Of a DNA stretch of 64,000 nucleotides, positions 34,022-42,677 are shown piece by piece. Source of the DNA: Bacteroidia bacterium (GTDB lineage Bacteria > Bacteroidota > Bacteroidia > Bacteroidales > CAJPTX01); NCBI GenBank assembly GCA_905373475.1, contig CAJPTC010000010.1, forward strand, positions 10,637 through 74,636. The letters are read 5' to 3'. The notes under the pieces were generated by a model. That model did no database searches. It saw nothing but the letters and a program-made list of their open reading frames with translations, and was not told the origin of the DNA. Every line of letters starts with the position of its first letter. Positions within the stretch are counted from its first letter, which is position 1. Position numbers and translations under genes: made by a program.

Positions 34022-36757
34022 ATGAAACAAGCGGTCATTTTTCTTTTCACTATCATCATGCTGTTTCTACCATGTTGGGTTATGGCACAAAAGGAAGTAG
34101 CACACGGCGTGGTGAAAGATAGTGCAGGCGAACCGATCCCGCTGGCGGTAGTACTTACTGTAAATCCGCAGGATTCGTCTATTGTAGCGCACACGGTATC
34201 GAACTCGGCGGGAGTATTTCGTATAAAAGGAGAATTGGCTGGTAAATTCTGGTTACAAGCCCACCAAATGGGCTTCATTACGGCTTCGCGGGAAGTAACT
34301 CTCCCCTCAAACGAAAATCTGGAATTTGTACTGAACGATGACCCACAGGAGATTGAGGCAGTACGCATAGGGGCACGTCGTGGTGGTATGAATCGCAAAG
34401 GGGATACTGTGGGGTATAATTTGAAAGCATACGCCACGGGGATGGAGAAAACCCTTGGAGATGTGCTAGCCACACTGCCAGGCATTAAGGTTGCCCCCGA
34501 TGGGCAGGTGACCGCACAAGGCAAGAAGGTGGACAAAATACTCTTCAATGGGCGCGACTATTTCGGCGGCAACGTAGCAATGGCTACCAAAAACATAGAT
34601 GCCAACGTGGCAGATACGGTGAGAGTTATTGAGGGGTACAGCGAGTACAACATTTTAGATGGTTTTCAGAACGTAGATAAAACGGTGATTGACGTGGGTG
34701 TAAAGGAGGGAATGCTCAATAATATTTTCGGTAAAGTGGAAGCTGGCGGCGGCTACAAAAATGCCTATATGGGCAATGCAAAAGCAACCTATATGGGAAC
34801 ACGCCACATGCTTACGGCATTGGCAGCCTCCAACAATGTGGCAGAGCCAGTCTTCTCTATCATGGACTACATCGCGTTAAAGGGAGGCTTGCAAGATCCC
34901 GAGTCGGGCGGATACACCTTGAGGCTGGAACTTGACGAATCTTTATCCCCTGTGATATACCCTAGAGAGGATACCTACAAAAGCACTGCACACGCAGCCA
35001 ACCTGCTTTACAACTATCACAAAGAGAAGAAGTTAAAGATCAGCACAGCACTCCTAGTGGCCAAATCGGAGAATGATGCCAAATCGGAAACAATACGTAC
35101 TTTTCTAACAGGAGCACAACAGGGCACATCCTTCAGCACAGGCAACGAGGTATCAAACCAAATGGAGCATGCGCTGGGGAATTTCAACATTACCTACAAT
35201 CCTACAGATAAGCTAATGCTTTTGGCAGGAGCAACGGCAGACTATGGCACTCTGAATTCCAAAACAACAGCCAACGACTACTATGCGGCGCACCTACTGA
35301 ATTCGTATGAAAAGAGGTACAGAACGCCTTTGAGTTGGGGTACCAATGGGGGGATCTATTTCCGTCCGAACAATCATTTGTTTTTCCTCTCATACAAGGT
35401 AGAAGGCAAACAAAACAAACCTACCTACGACCTAAATACCTCCGAGCTTGTGCTCCCGCTTTTACTTGCTCCCGACAACGGACGCTATGCGCTTCGTTTC
35501 CTAACAAAGAAGGATCAACTTACAGCTTCACTGCGTTTGGGTACACGGCTTAAGCTTACGGAGACGCAAGAGTTGAAATTCTGGTTAGAGGCCGCAAATC
35601 TCAACTATAACCACACTTCCTATTTTGAAACGGCAACGGCTCTTTCGGTACGCCCCAGCTTTCAGGGCGATCTGAATACAGATCTTCGCTTTGAGCAATA
35701 CAGTGCCGAATTAGGCGCACGCTGGAGCTACAAGGGAGAAAAGCTATACAGTAGTTTGGGGCTAGAAGGCAAATATCTCCTACAGGATGCCCAACAACCC
35801 CAGCTCTCGCGCAGAGAGGATGGCTTTTACCCAGTACCCCGATTTTCTATCAACTACGACATTGTCTCGGGTATGGAGGTCGGTCTCAATGTAAGCTCCG
35901 ATGTCAACACACAATCAGCCGAGGAATTGAGATATGGGCTTGAGGTCTCAAATTATCGTACGATAAGCCATAATCGCGGTTTTTCACATCTTGTATATCG
36001 CGACAACTCGGCTACCCTTTACTACAGTTATTACCCCACAGAGGCTTCTTACAACATATTGTTCAACGCCGATTATATGCAGGAGAGCTCTTCGTTGTCG
36101 CAAATTCTCCAAGATGGGCTTCTCTCTACCTCGATCCCATTTGGTATTGCACAAAGCGAGCGATACGCTTCTACGCTGATGCTTTCCAATCGCTTTGCAG
36201 GTATCTGGACAGTTACCTTAGACGGTTACGTACGTTACTCTACCGCCGACATCTTATCTGGGAATCAGATGGCAAAAATGCGTACGTTTCGACAGTCGCT
36301 CGGTCTCTCAGCGCGCAGTAGCTATTCTGCATTTTTCAACGTAGAAATGGGAGTAAATGGCAGACGCTTACAGTACGAAGTGGCAACCACTCCACGTACT
36401 ACCGATTATATTGCATCGGCAAATGCTAAGATGCTTTTCACATGGGAAAAATTCCGAGCCGAACTGGGAGGCACTTATTCTATTAGTGCTCTCGATAAAG
36501 ATAGCCCCAGACTTTTCGGACTAGATGCAGAACTCTCGTATGAATTTTCACACGGGCTTTCGGCAGTACTAATGGGATCTAACCTTCTAAACATTGACAT
36601 GCGTAAGTGGAAGGATATTTCTTATTCCGAGAATTTGCTGCGTTCGGAGCGTGTTTACTACTCCCTCCCTGGCTATGCTATGCTGAAATTGCGTTGGGAA
36701 TTTGGCCAAAAAGGTGGCAAGAATGACCAGATCAAGGTGATTCGTTCTGACGACTAG
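34022..36757 (+). CDS. Outer-membrane beta-barrel with carboxypeptidase-regulatory domain, paralogue 1
   Basis: The protein has 911 residues with a signal peptide ending VMA before Gln. Residues ~23-110 are a carboxypeptidase-regulatory-like domain (EVAHGVVKDSAGEPIPLAVV to AHQMGF). A plug-like part follows (about 140-225, DVLATLPGIKVAPDGQVTAQ and NGRDYFGGNVAMATKNIDANV), then an outer-membrane beta-barrel of many aromatic-edged strands. This is the architecture of TonB-dependent-type receptors, although no TonB box can be assigned. No SusD partner is present, so a SusCD pair is unlikely. It is followed by a closely similar gene (36870-39632), clear tandem duplication. The substrate is unknown. 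Confidence 0.8.
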   Translation: MKQAVIFLFTIIMLFLPCWVMAQKEVAHGVVKDSAGEPIPLAVVLTVNPQDSSIVAHTVSNSAGVFRIKGELAGKFWLQAHQMGFITASREVTLPSNENLEFVLNDDPQEIEAVRIGARRGGMNRKGDTVGYNLKAYATGMEKTLGDVLATLPGIKVAPDGQVTAQGKKVDKILFNGRDYFGGNVAMATKNIDANVADTVRVIEGYSEYNILDGFQNVDKTVIDVGVKEGMLNNIFGKVEAGGGYKNAYMGNAKATYMGTRHMLTALAASNNVAEPVFSIMDYIALKGGLQDPESGGYTLRLELDESLSPVIYPREDTYKSTAHAANLLYNYHKEKKLKISTALLVAKSENDAKSETIRTFLTGAQQGTSFSTGNEVSNQMEHALGNFNITYNPTDKLMLLAGATADYGTLNSKTTANDYYAAHLLNSYEKRYRTPLSWGTNGGIYFRPNNHLFFLSYKVEGKQNKPTYDLNTSELVLPLLLAPDNGRYALRFLTKKDQLTASLRLGTRLKLTETQELKFWLEAANLNYNHTSYFETATALSVRPSFQGDLNTDLRFEQYSAELGARWSYKGEKLYSSLGLEGKYLLQDAQQPQLSRREDGFYPVPRFSINYDIVSGMEVGLNVSSDVNTQSAEELRYGLEVSNYRTISHNRGFSHLVYRDNSATLYYSYYPTEASYNILFNADYMQESSSLSQILQDGLLSTSIPFGIAQSERYASTLMLSNRFAGIWTVTLDGYVRYSTADILSGNQMAKMRTFRQSLGLSARSSYSAFFNVEMGVNGRRLQYEVATTPRTTDYIASANAKMLFTWEKFRAELGGTYSISALDKDSPRLFGLDAELSYEFSHGLSAVLMGSNLLNIDMRKWKDISYSENLLRSERVYYSLPGYAMLKLRWEFGQKGGKNDQIKVIRSDD

Positions 36758-36804
36758 TTCTCTTCTTCAAATCTAAGAGACAAAGGCAAGAAATTTGCTG
36801 TAAT

Positions 36805-36838
36805 AACGGGCAAGGACGCATTTTGCGCTTTGCCCGTT
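36805..36838 (+). terminator. Hairpin terminator between barrel paralogues
   Basis: AACGGGCAA (36805-36813) pairs with TTGCCCGTT (36830-36838) with a partly paired 16-nt loop. The T-tract after it is weak (GTTGTATA), so read-through into the next paralogue is possible. Confidence 0.45.
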
Positions 36839-36869
36839 GTTGTATACCCACATATAATTTGGAATAAAC

Positions 36870-39632
36870 ATGAAACACGCCCCTTATTTACTCTCACTCG
36901 CCCTAGTCCTGCTGAGTTCGCAACTACTTTGGGCGCAAAATGAGGTAGCCCGTGGTTTGGTTCGCGACGAAACCGATGCGCCTATTGCTCTCGCCGTGGT
37001 GCTTGCCATACAGCCACAAGACTCTTCAATCGTAGCACACACGGTAACTAATACCGCTGGCGTATTTCGCATTCAGGGCGAACTAGCAGGCAAATACTGG
37101 TTGCAGGTACATCAGATGGGGTACATAACGAGCAACATCGAAGTAACGCTTCCATTAAGTGCACCGCTAGATATTGTATTACGCGACGACCCGAAAGAAA
37201 TTGAAGCTGTGCGCATAGGTGGACGCCGTGGGGGTATGACTCGCAAAGGAGATACTGTGGGATACAACCTGAAAGCATACGCCACTGGGATGGAAAAAAC
37301 TTTAGGCGATGTACTCGCCAATTTGCCAGGCGTGAAAGTAGCTCCTGATGGGCAGGTAACAGCACAAGGTAAAGAGGTTTCTAAAATTCTGTTCAATGGG
37401 CGCGACTATTTTGGCGATAACGTAGCTATGGCTACAAAGAATATAGATGCCAATGTAGCCGACAGCGTGAAGGTTATTCAGGGCTATAGCGAGTACGACA
37501 TTTTCCGAGGTTTTCGCAACGTAGATAAAACGGTGATAGATGTGGGCGTGAAAGAGGGGATGATGAGCAACGTGTTTGGTAAAATAGAAGCTGGAGGCGG
37601 CTATAAAAATGCCTACATGGGGCGTGCACAAGCGTACTATATGGGTACAAATCACATGTTTTCGGCACTTGTAGCCTCTAACAATGTGGCAGAGAGCACC
37701 TTTACAATTATGGACTACCTTGCTATGCAAGGCGGGTTGCAAACACCCGATGGGGGATTTCAGGCGCGTTTTAATCTTGACGAATCGTTAGCCCCTATCG
37801 TTAATCCACCACGCGATACCTATACGGCTACTTCGCATGCAGTGAATCTGTTGTACAACTATCATCGGCAAAATAGACTTAAGATCACAGCAGCAGCCAT
37901 GGCGGCAAAAGGAGATAATGAAGGCAAAACAGAACTCTGGCGCACTTTTGTATTGGGGTCGCAGCAGGGTACATCCTTCTCTACGGGGAGCACGCGCCGC
38001 AATGCTGTACAGCATGCTCTGGGCAACTTTGGGATCTCGTATAATCCGATGCAGTCGCTCATGCTTATGGGCGGCGTTATGGCAGATTTCGGAACTTCCG
38101 ATTCGCGTAGCGTTTACGACGACTACTACGCATCAAAGCTTACGAACACCGTGGTAGAAGAAAGCAAACGACCTTTCACATGGAATGTAAAGGGTGGGGC
38201 TTATTATAAGCCCAACAAACACCTTTTTTACCTATCTAGCAATACACTCGCCGAAACCAAACGCCCCATTGCCGACCTAAATGCCTCGGATCTCTACCTC
38301 CCACTCGATCTGCTAGATAAAGACGGGCGTTATCTCTTACAGTTTATTGAAAAACAAAATATTAGCACCAACAACAATGAATTGGGAATTCGCCTCAAGT
38401 TGTCGGATAAGCAAGACCTAAAAGTCTGGTTAGCGCATACACATATCGGCAATAGAACGACTTCGTATTTCGAGAGTGAAAATCCAATCACGGTACAGGC
38501 GAGCTTTAACGGAGAGACAAACACAGATCTGACGTTTACACAGGACAAGACTGATCTGGGTGTCAATTGGCGTTTTGATGATGAAAAACACTTTACGTGG
38601 TCAGCCGAATTGGTAGGCTCGTATCTGTCGCAAACTGCGAAACAGCCACAGATAAATCGGCAGCTCTCAGGCTTATACCTAACACCGAGGCTCTATTTTC
38701 GCTATCGTATTCAACCAGACATGTCGCTGCGCGCGGAGTTCTCTTCACAAGTAAAGCCACAAACCGCCTCCAGTCTGCGCTATGGAATGCAGATGAATAC
38801 CTATCGTTCCATCACCCAAAACCACGACTATTCGCGCCTCTTCACTCGCGATCTGAATACTTCCCTACGCTATCGTTATGACCCCACCGAGAAATCCTAT
38901 TCGCTGAGTGCTAGTGCGCGCTATGCAAGAAACGAATCGCCTTTTTCGCAGCTCAATCAATTAGGGTTACTGAGTATTACGAACCCGTTCGGCATCTCCA
39001 ATAGCGAGAATCTGAAGTTTAGCATTGAGGGGTCTAACCGTTTTGCGGGAATTTGGACACTATCGCTAGATCTCGATTGGCGCTATGCAACTGCCGATTT
39101 GTTGTATAACAACACTTTATCACGCTCTGTAACACAAGGTCCAGAGCTTGAATTTGAAGCACGTAGTGCCTATTCTTCGCTCTTTAATATGGAATTTGCC
39201 ATACAGGGTGAACGGCGCGAGCACGCCATTGCCAATAATCCGACAACAATAGATTATTACGCCTCAGCCAGAGCAAAACTACTTTTTGATTATGCTCCCT
39301 TCCGTGCCGAACTTGGCGGTAGCTATTCGCTAAGCGCCTACCGCGACAAAAGTCCACAACTCTTTGGCTTGGATGCTGAACTCTCCTACTACATCAAGTA
39401 CGGCATCTCGGCAGTCCTCGTAGGTAGTAACCTTTTGAATATTGATATGCGTGAATGGGTAGATATCTCCTACTCAGACCTTTTCCGTGCCGAGCGCGTC
39501 TATCGCTCCATGCCAGGATATGCAATGCTCAAAATTCGTTGGGAGTTCGGACAAAATCGCGATAAGACTTCGGATCGCTCACGTCGGAAGATGGAAAAAT
39601 TTAGACGCCACCCCGAGCGTCTGCCTCGGTAG
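36870..39632 (+). CDS. Outer-membrane beta-barrel with carboxypeptidase-regulatory domain, paralogue 2
   Basis: The protein has 920 residues with a signal peptide ending LWA before Gln. The domain order is identical to its neighbour at 34022-36757: regulatory-like domain (EVARGLVRDETDAPIALAVV), plug with VLANLPGVKVAPDGQVTAQ and NGRDYFGDNVAMATKNIDANV, then a barrel. The N-terminal third is nearly identical in sequence and the barrel is more divergent, which suggests selection on the exposed part. The C-terminus is a basic tail (RSRRKMEKFRRHPERLPR) that the paralogue lacks, unusual after a terminal barrel strand. No ligand can be assigned. Confidence 0.8.
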   Translation: MKHAPYLLSLALVLLSSQLLWAQNEVARGLVRDETDAPIALAVVLAIQPQDSSIVAHTVTNTAGVFRIQGELAGKYWLQVHQMGYITSNIEVTLPLSAPLDIVLRDDPKEIEAVRIGGRRGGMTRKGDTVGYNLKAYATGMEKTLGDVLANLPGVKVAPDGQVTAQGKEVSKILFNGRDYFGDNVAMATKNIDANVADSVKVIQGYSEYDIFRGFRNVDKTVIDVGVKEGMMSNVFGKIEAGGGYKNAYMGRAQAYYMGTNHMFSALVASNNVAESTFTIMDYLAMQGGLQTPDGGFQARFNLDESLAPIVNPPRDTYTATSHAVNLLYNYHRQNRLKITAAAMAAKGDNEGKTELWRTFVLGSQQGTSFSTGSTRRNAVQHALGNFGISYNPMQSLMLMGGVMADFGTSDSRSVYDDYYASKLTNTVVEESKRPFTWNVKGGAYYKPNKHLFYLSSNTLAETKRPIADLNASDLYLPLDLLDKDGRYLLQFIEKQNISTNNNELGIRLKLSDKQDLKVWLAHTHIGNRTTSYFESENPITVQASFNGETNTDLTFTQDKTDLGVNWRFDDEKHFTWSAELVGSYLSQTAKQPQINRQLSGLYLTPRLYFRYRIQPDMSLRAEFSSQVKPQTASSLRYGMQMNTYRSITQNHDYSRLFTRDLNTSLRYRYDPTEKSYSLSASARYARNESPFSQLNQLGLLSITNPFGISNSENLKFSIEGSNRFAGIWTLSLDLDWRYATADLLYNNTLSRSVTQGPELEFEARSAYSSLFNMEFAIQGERREHAIANNPTTIDYYASARAKLLFDYAPFRAELGGSYSLSAYRDKSPQLFGLDAELSYYIKYGISAVLVGSNLLNIDMREWVDISYSDLFRAERVYRSMPGYAMLKIRWEFGQNRDKTSDRSRRKMEKFRRHPERLPR

Positions 39633-39666
39633 AATCTTGTAAACGGGTGTATAGAGTACACTTCAC

Positions 39667-39703
39667 AAAAAAAGGCGGTGGCTTACGCACACCGCCTTTT
39701 TTA
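39667..39703. terminator. Bidirectional terminator between converging genes
   Basis: GGCGGTG (39674-39680) pairs with CACCGCC (39690-39696), flanked by seven A and six or more T. It can end the barrel gene on the plus strand and the flavodoxin gene on the minus strand. Confidence 0.88.
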
Positions 39704-39735
39704 TTTGCGCCATAAGCTGCGCGTAATAATTCTCG

Positions 39736-40230
39736 CTACTTAGTGAATAAGGGTTTCACAACCTTAAGCCACTCATCTATCTTCTCCTGAACCTTCGGAT
39801 CGGCTTTGTCTAGGCACAAACCAAGCATTCGCCCACCACGTTGCATGCGCGAGAAGGTAAACGTATATCCGCAGGCACATACATCGCCCACGAAACGTGC
39901 ACCACTAAAGCGGAGTTTGTCGTAGAAATCGGCAGCACCAGAACAGAAGCTATCGGGGTGACGCTCCTGATTTCCGACACCAACTATTGCTACATTCTTC
40001 CCATTAAAATCTACCGTGTGCAGAAGCTTTACCTTGCTCCCCCAGTCTTCCATCAGAGCACCGAAGAAGTAGCTAGAGGCCATCAGAATTACATTGTCGT
40101 AGCCCGCAATAGCATCTACGTTTGTGTCCTTCATATTGTGCAGATCTGCCCCCAAATGTTCAGCCAATTGCTTTGCGAAGGTTTCGGTTACCCCACCTTT
40201 ACTCGCATAGAAAATACCCGTCTTGCCCAT
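39736..40230 (-). CDS. Flavodoxin
   Basis: The protein has 164 residues from the ATG at 40230 (an ATG 11 codons upstream adds an unconserved tail). The FMN-binding loop is YASKGGVTETFAKQL near the start (in place of the classical STTGNTE), with ILMASSYFFGALMEDW and VGVGNQERHPDSFCSGAADF later. The last part shows long-chain flavodoxin-like features. Flavodoxin carries electrons with bound FMN and can replace ferredoxin under iron limitation. The two Cys in GDVCACGYTF are unusual for a flavodoxin. It is a stand-alone gene ending at a bidirectional terminator. Confidence 0.85.
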   Translation of the reverse strand: MGKTGIFYASKGGVTETFAKQLAEHLGADLHNMKDTNVDAIAGYDNVILMASSYFFGALMEDWGSKVKLLHTVDFNGKNVAIVGVGNQERHPDSFCSGAADFYDKLRFSGARFVGDVCACGYTFTFSRMQRGGRMLGLCLDKADPKVQEKIDEWLKVVKPLFTK

Positions 40231-40429
40231 TTTTATTTCTCCTATTTCGTTAATAGTCCTCATCCTACTTTAACTACAAAGCAAAATAATTGTTTGTCGT
40301 AAAAATTCCCTCTTAGCTTTCACTCCCCTCTATTTAGACACCTCCATTGTTCGTTGCAACCGTTGTTTATCGCCAATTGGTTCACAATGGGTATAAATTA
40401 CATTTCGTGCCAGACTCGTTGGTCGTGAC

Positions 40430-40437
40430 TATTTTTG
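40430..40437 (+). promoter_or_regulatory. Bacteroidota -7 element (TATTTTTG)
   Basis: Exact TAnnTTTG match, 69 nt before the chemoreceptor-like gene, which heads a five-gene plus-strand unit. No clear -33 TTTG at the right spacing. Confidence 0.45.
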
Positions 40438-40506
40438 TTAACTTTTTATTCTGAAAGACGTAACCCAGAATAGGGAGTTTACCACGTAGAGGAAACTAAG
40501 CATTCA

Positions 40507-42384
40507 ATGAAAAATAGGTCTATATTATTTCGTATCAGTTTGTTGGTAGGGTGCGGTGCAGGACTAGTGATGTTGGTTCTGGCATTTTTACCCTTCAATC
40601 GGTTAAAGAAAGCAGGCTACGAGCGTCTGGTGCAGCAAGTAGAAGACGCATCGCTCGATCTCACATCACGCATCTCCAGCGACCTTGCACAGGGTGTTTC
40701 CTTTACTCGGGCAACGGCAAGACTCCTTTCGGGCGAGGTGACACTCTCCCGTCCGCAAGTTATGGAGATGGTAGAGAATCTACTCCCCCATTACCCATTT
40801 GTAACGGGCGTTGGACTTGTATATGAGCCCAATGGCTTTGATGGGAAAGACTCGCTCCACCTCAACGAGAGAGGTAGTGGCTTTCATGGGCGTTTTTTGC
40901 CCTACATCGTTATGGGGCAAGACGGCAAGGCTCACTTCAGCGATACGAGTCATACTCACATTGACCCCGAAATTGGTACATGGTATTTTGAGCCGAAGCG
41001 CACTAAAAAAGCTTTTGCGAGTGACGCATATCACCTAGATATCCTTGATCGTAAAGACGTACTACTCTTTTCTTTTGCCGAACCCATTCTGAAAGAGAAC
41101 CATTTTGCAGGGGTCGTTGCAGCAGATATTGAGCTAGAGCGTATCGTAGCGTGGGTAAACAACGCAGACGCCTTGGCTGGCTTAGCTACTGTTTCGTTGT
41201 ACTCGCCCACAGGCAAACTTGCCTCCACCACCGACAAAGCTAATGCGCTCGCTACTTTTGATTGGGAACGGCTTTCCACTACCGAACAGAATGCCCTCTT
41301 GGCCAAAGAACGAATACTCCACGAAGAGGGGAATCATGTAAGCTACATTACCCCGTTCTTCATGAGCACGTGCGAGAAACCAGTTCTCCTCAGTATAGAC
41401 TTTAATAAGGGCATTGCCATGCAGCGTGCATATCGGCAGATGGCCATGATATTGCTACTTGGCGGCGTACTGTGCGTAGTCCTGTTTGTGGTGGTGCTAT
41501 ACTTGCTGCGCAGTTTGTTGCGCCCTATTCATCTCATTGCAAACCGACTTGGCGATCTGGCACAAGGCAACCTGATAACAGAGTCTATAGGGTATGAAAG
41601 CCGAAGCGATGAACTCGGACTCATGGCACAAAGCTTTCAAGGCATGGTCTCTCAATTGCGCGGAGTAATTGGCGCAATAACCACCTCTACACACGAACTG
41701 AATGCGAACAGTACGCATATTCATTCGTCGTCGCAAGCTATTGCCGATGCAGCGCAAAACAGTGCAGCATCTACCGAAGAAGTACTAGCGCAATGTACGA
41801 GCGTTCTCGAGGTGAGTCAGCACAATTTGGAGATGGCAAATCAGACAGCAAACGACGTTCGTGACGCACAGGGCTCGCTGAAGGATCTAACGGTTAGCAT
41901 CAATGAGACGAATCGGACTCTGGAAGAAATTGTAAACCGTGAAATGCTCTTGGCAGAGATAGCCTCGCAAACCAACATTTTAGCGTTGAACGCTGCAGTA
42001 GAAGCTGCGCGCGCAGGAGAAGCAGGACGCGGCTTCTCGGTAGTAGCTACTGAGGTGAGAGTATTAGCCGAAAGGAGTGCAGAGATTGTAAGCGGCATAA
42101 ACGAGCTTCGTAGGAACTCTCAAAAAATCTCGGAAACGACTCTCGCAGATCTCAATCAACTGCAAAAGGTTTTAGAGAGCATCATCGGCTACATGGAACA
42201 GATGAACACCAATAGTCATCAGATTACCGATGCCATGGGGCAAATTGATGTTGCCATGAATAGCCTCAGCAGTACTGCGCAAGTAAATGCCACTTCCTCA
42301 GATCAGTTGGCAACCGAGAGCGAAAGCATCGTAGAGCGTGTAAACAACCTCAAGCAAGAGGTAGCTCATTTCCACATAGATTAG
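40507..42384 (+). CDS. Chemoreceptor-like protein (Cache-HAMP-MCP)
   Basis: The protein has 625 residues: membrane helix 1 (about 8-28), an extracellular Cache-type sensor (about 30-305, with FVTGVGLVYEPNGFDG and GTWYFEP), helix 2 (about 313-336), HAMP (about 337-390), and an MCP signalling domain whose hairpin tip is near 484-520 (EIASQTNILALNAAVEAARA, then AGRGFSVVATEVRVLAERS). Such receptors normally control CheA, but no che genes or flagellar genes are here and these bacteria are non-motile as a rule. It may signal through another system. It is followed 13 nt later by an S4 gene and is likely co-transcribed with sppA and lpxK. Confidence 0.82.
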   Translation: MKNRSILFRISLLVGCGAGLVMLVLAFLPFNRLKKAGYERLVQQVEDASLDLTSRISSDLAQGVSFTRATARLLSGEVTLSRPQVMEMVENLLPHYPFVTGVGLVYEPNGFDGKDSLHLNERGSGFHGRFLPYIVMGQDGKAHFSDTSHTHIDPEIGTWYFEPKRTKKAFASDAYHLDILDRKDVLLFSFAEPILKENHFAGVVAADIELERIVAWVNNADALAGLATVSLYSPTGKLASTTDKANALATFDWERLSTTEQNALLAKERILHEEGNHVSYITPFFMSTCEKPVLLSIDFNKGIAMQRAYRQMAMILLLGGVLCVVLFVVVLYLLRSLLRPIHLIANRLGDLAQGNLITESIGYESRSDELGLMAQSFQGMVSQLRGVIGAITTSTHELNANSTHIHSSSQAIADAAQNSAASTEEVLAQCTSVLEVSQHNLEMANQTANDVRDAQGSLKDLTVSINETNRTLEEIVNREMLLAEIASQTNILALNAAVEAARAGEAGRGFSVVATEVRVLAERSAEIVSGINELRRNSQKISETTLADLNQLQKVLESIIGYMEQMNTNSHQITDAMGQIDVAMNSLSSTAQVNATSSDQLATESESIVERVNNLKQEVAHFHID

Positions 42385-42397
42385 CACATATTAGCCA

Positions 42398-42616
42398 ATG
42401 CCTAAAACGGAATTCTCGCTCGAAGGTACGGAGTACATAGAGCTCATCCGCCTGCTAAAATATGTTGGTATAGCCAAAAATGGCGGACATGCACAGGAAT
42501 TGGTCGTACAGGGCGCTGTCCTTCGCAATGGGATGCCCGAACTGCGGAAACGCGCCAAACTGCGAGCAGGCGACCTAATACGAGTAGGCGAAGACGAAAT
42601 ACTCATTAAAGCTTAG
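42398..42616 (+). CDS. Small RNA-binding S4-domain protein
   Basis: The protein has 72 residues, nearly all one S4 domain (YIELIRLLKYVGIAKNGGHA, then ELVVQGAVLRNGMPELRKRAKLRAGD). This is the YbcJ/RlbA-type stand-alone S4, which binds structured RNA such as rRNA or tRNA. It is cytoplasmic. It starts 13 nt after the chemoreceptor-like gene and 61 nt before sppA. Its exact RNA target is not known. Confidence 0.9.
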   Translation: MPKTEFSLEGTEYIELIRLLKYVGIAKNGGHAQELVVQGAVLRNGMPELRKRAKLRAGDLIRVGEDEILIKA

Positions 42617-42677
42617 AGTCTCTGTTTTTGCCTACTTTTACGTGTGTAATCTATCAATACGAAATATTTAGTAAGGT

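Noticed and set aside
34022..39632. SusC/SusD polysaccharide-uptake locus
   Set aside because: The barrels have a regulatory-like N-terminus, but no SusD-type lipoprotein or glycan-degrading enzyme is present.
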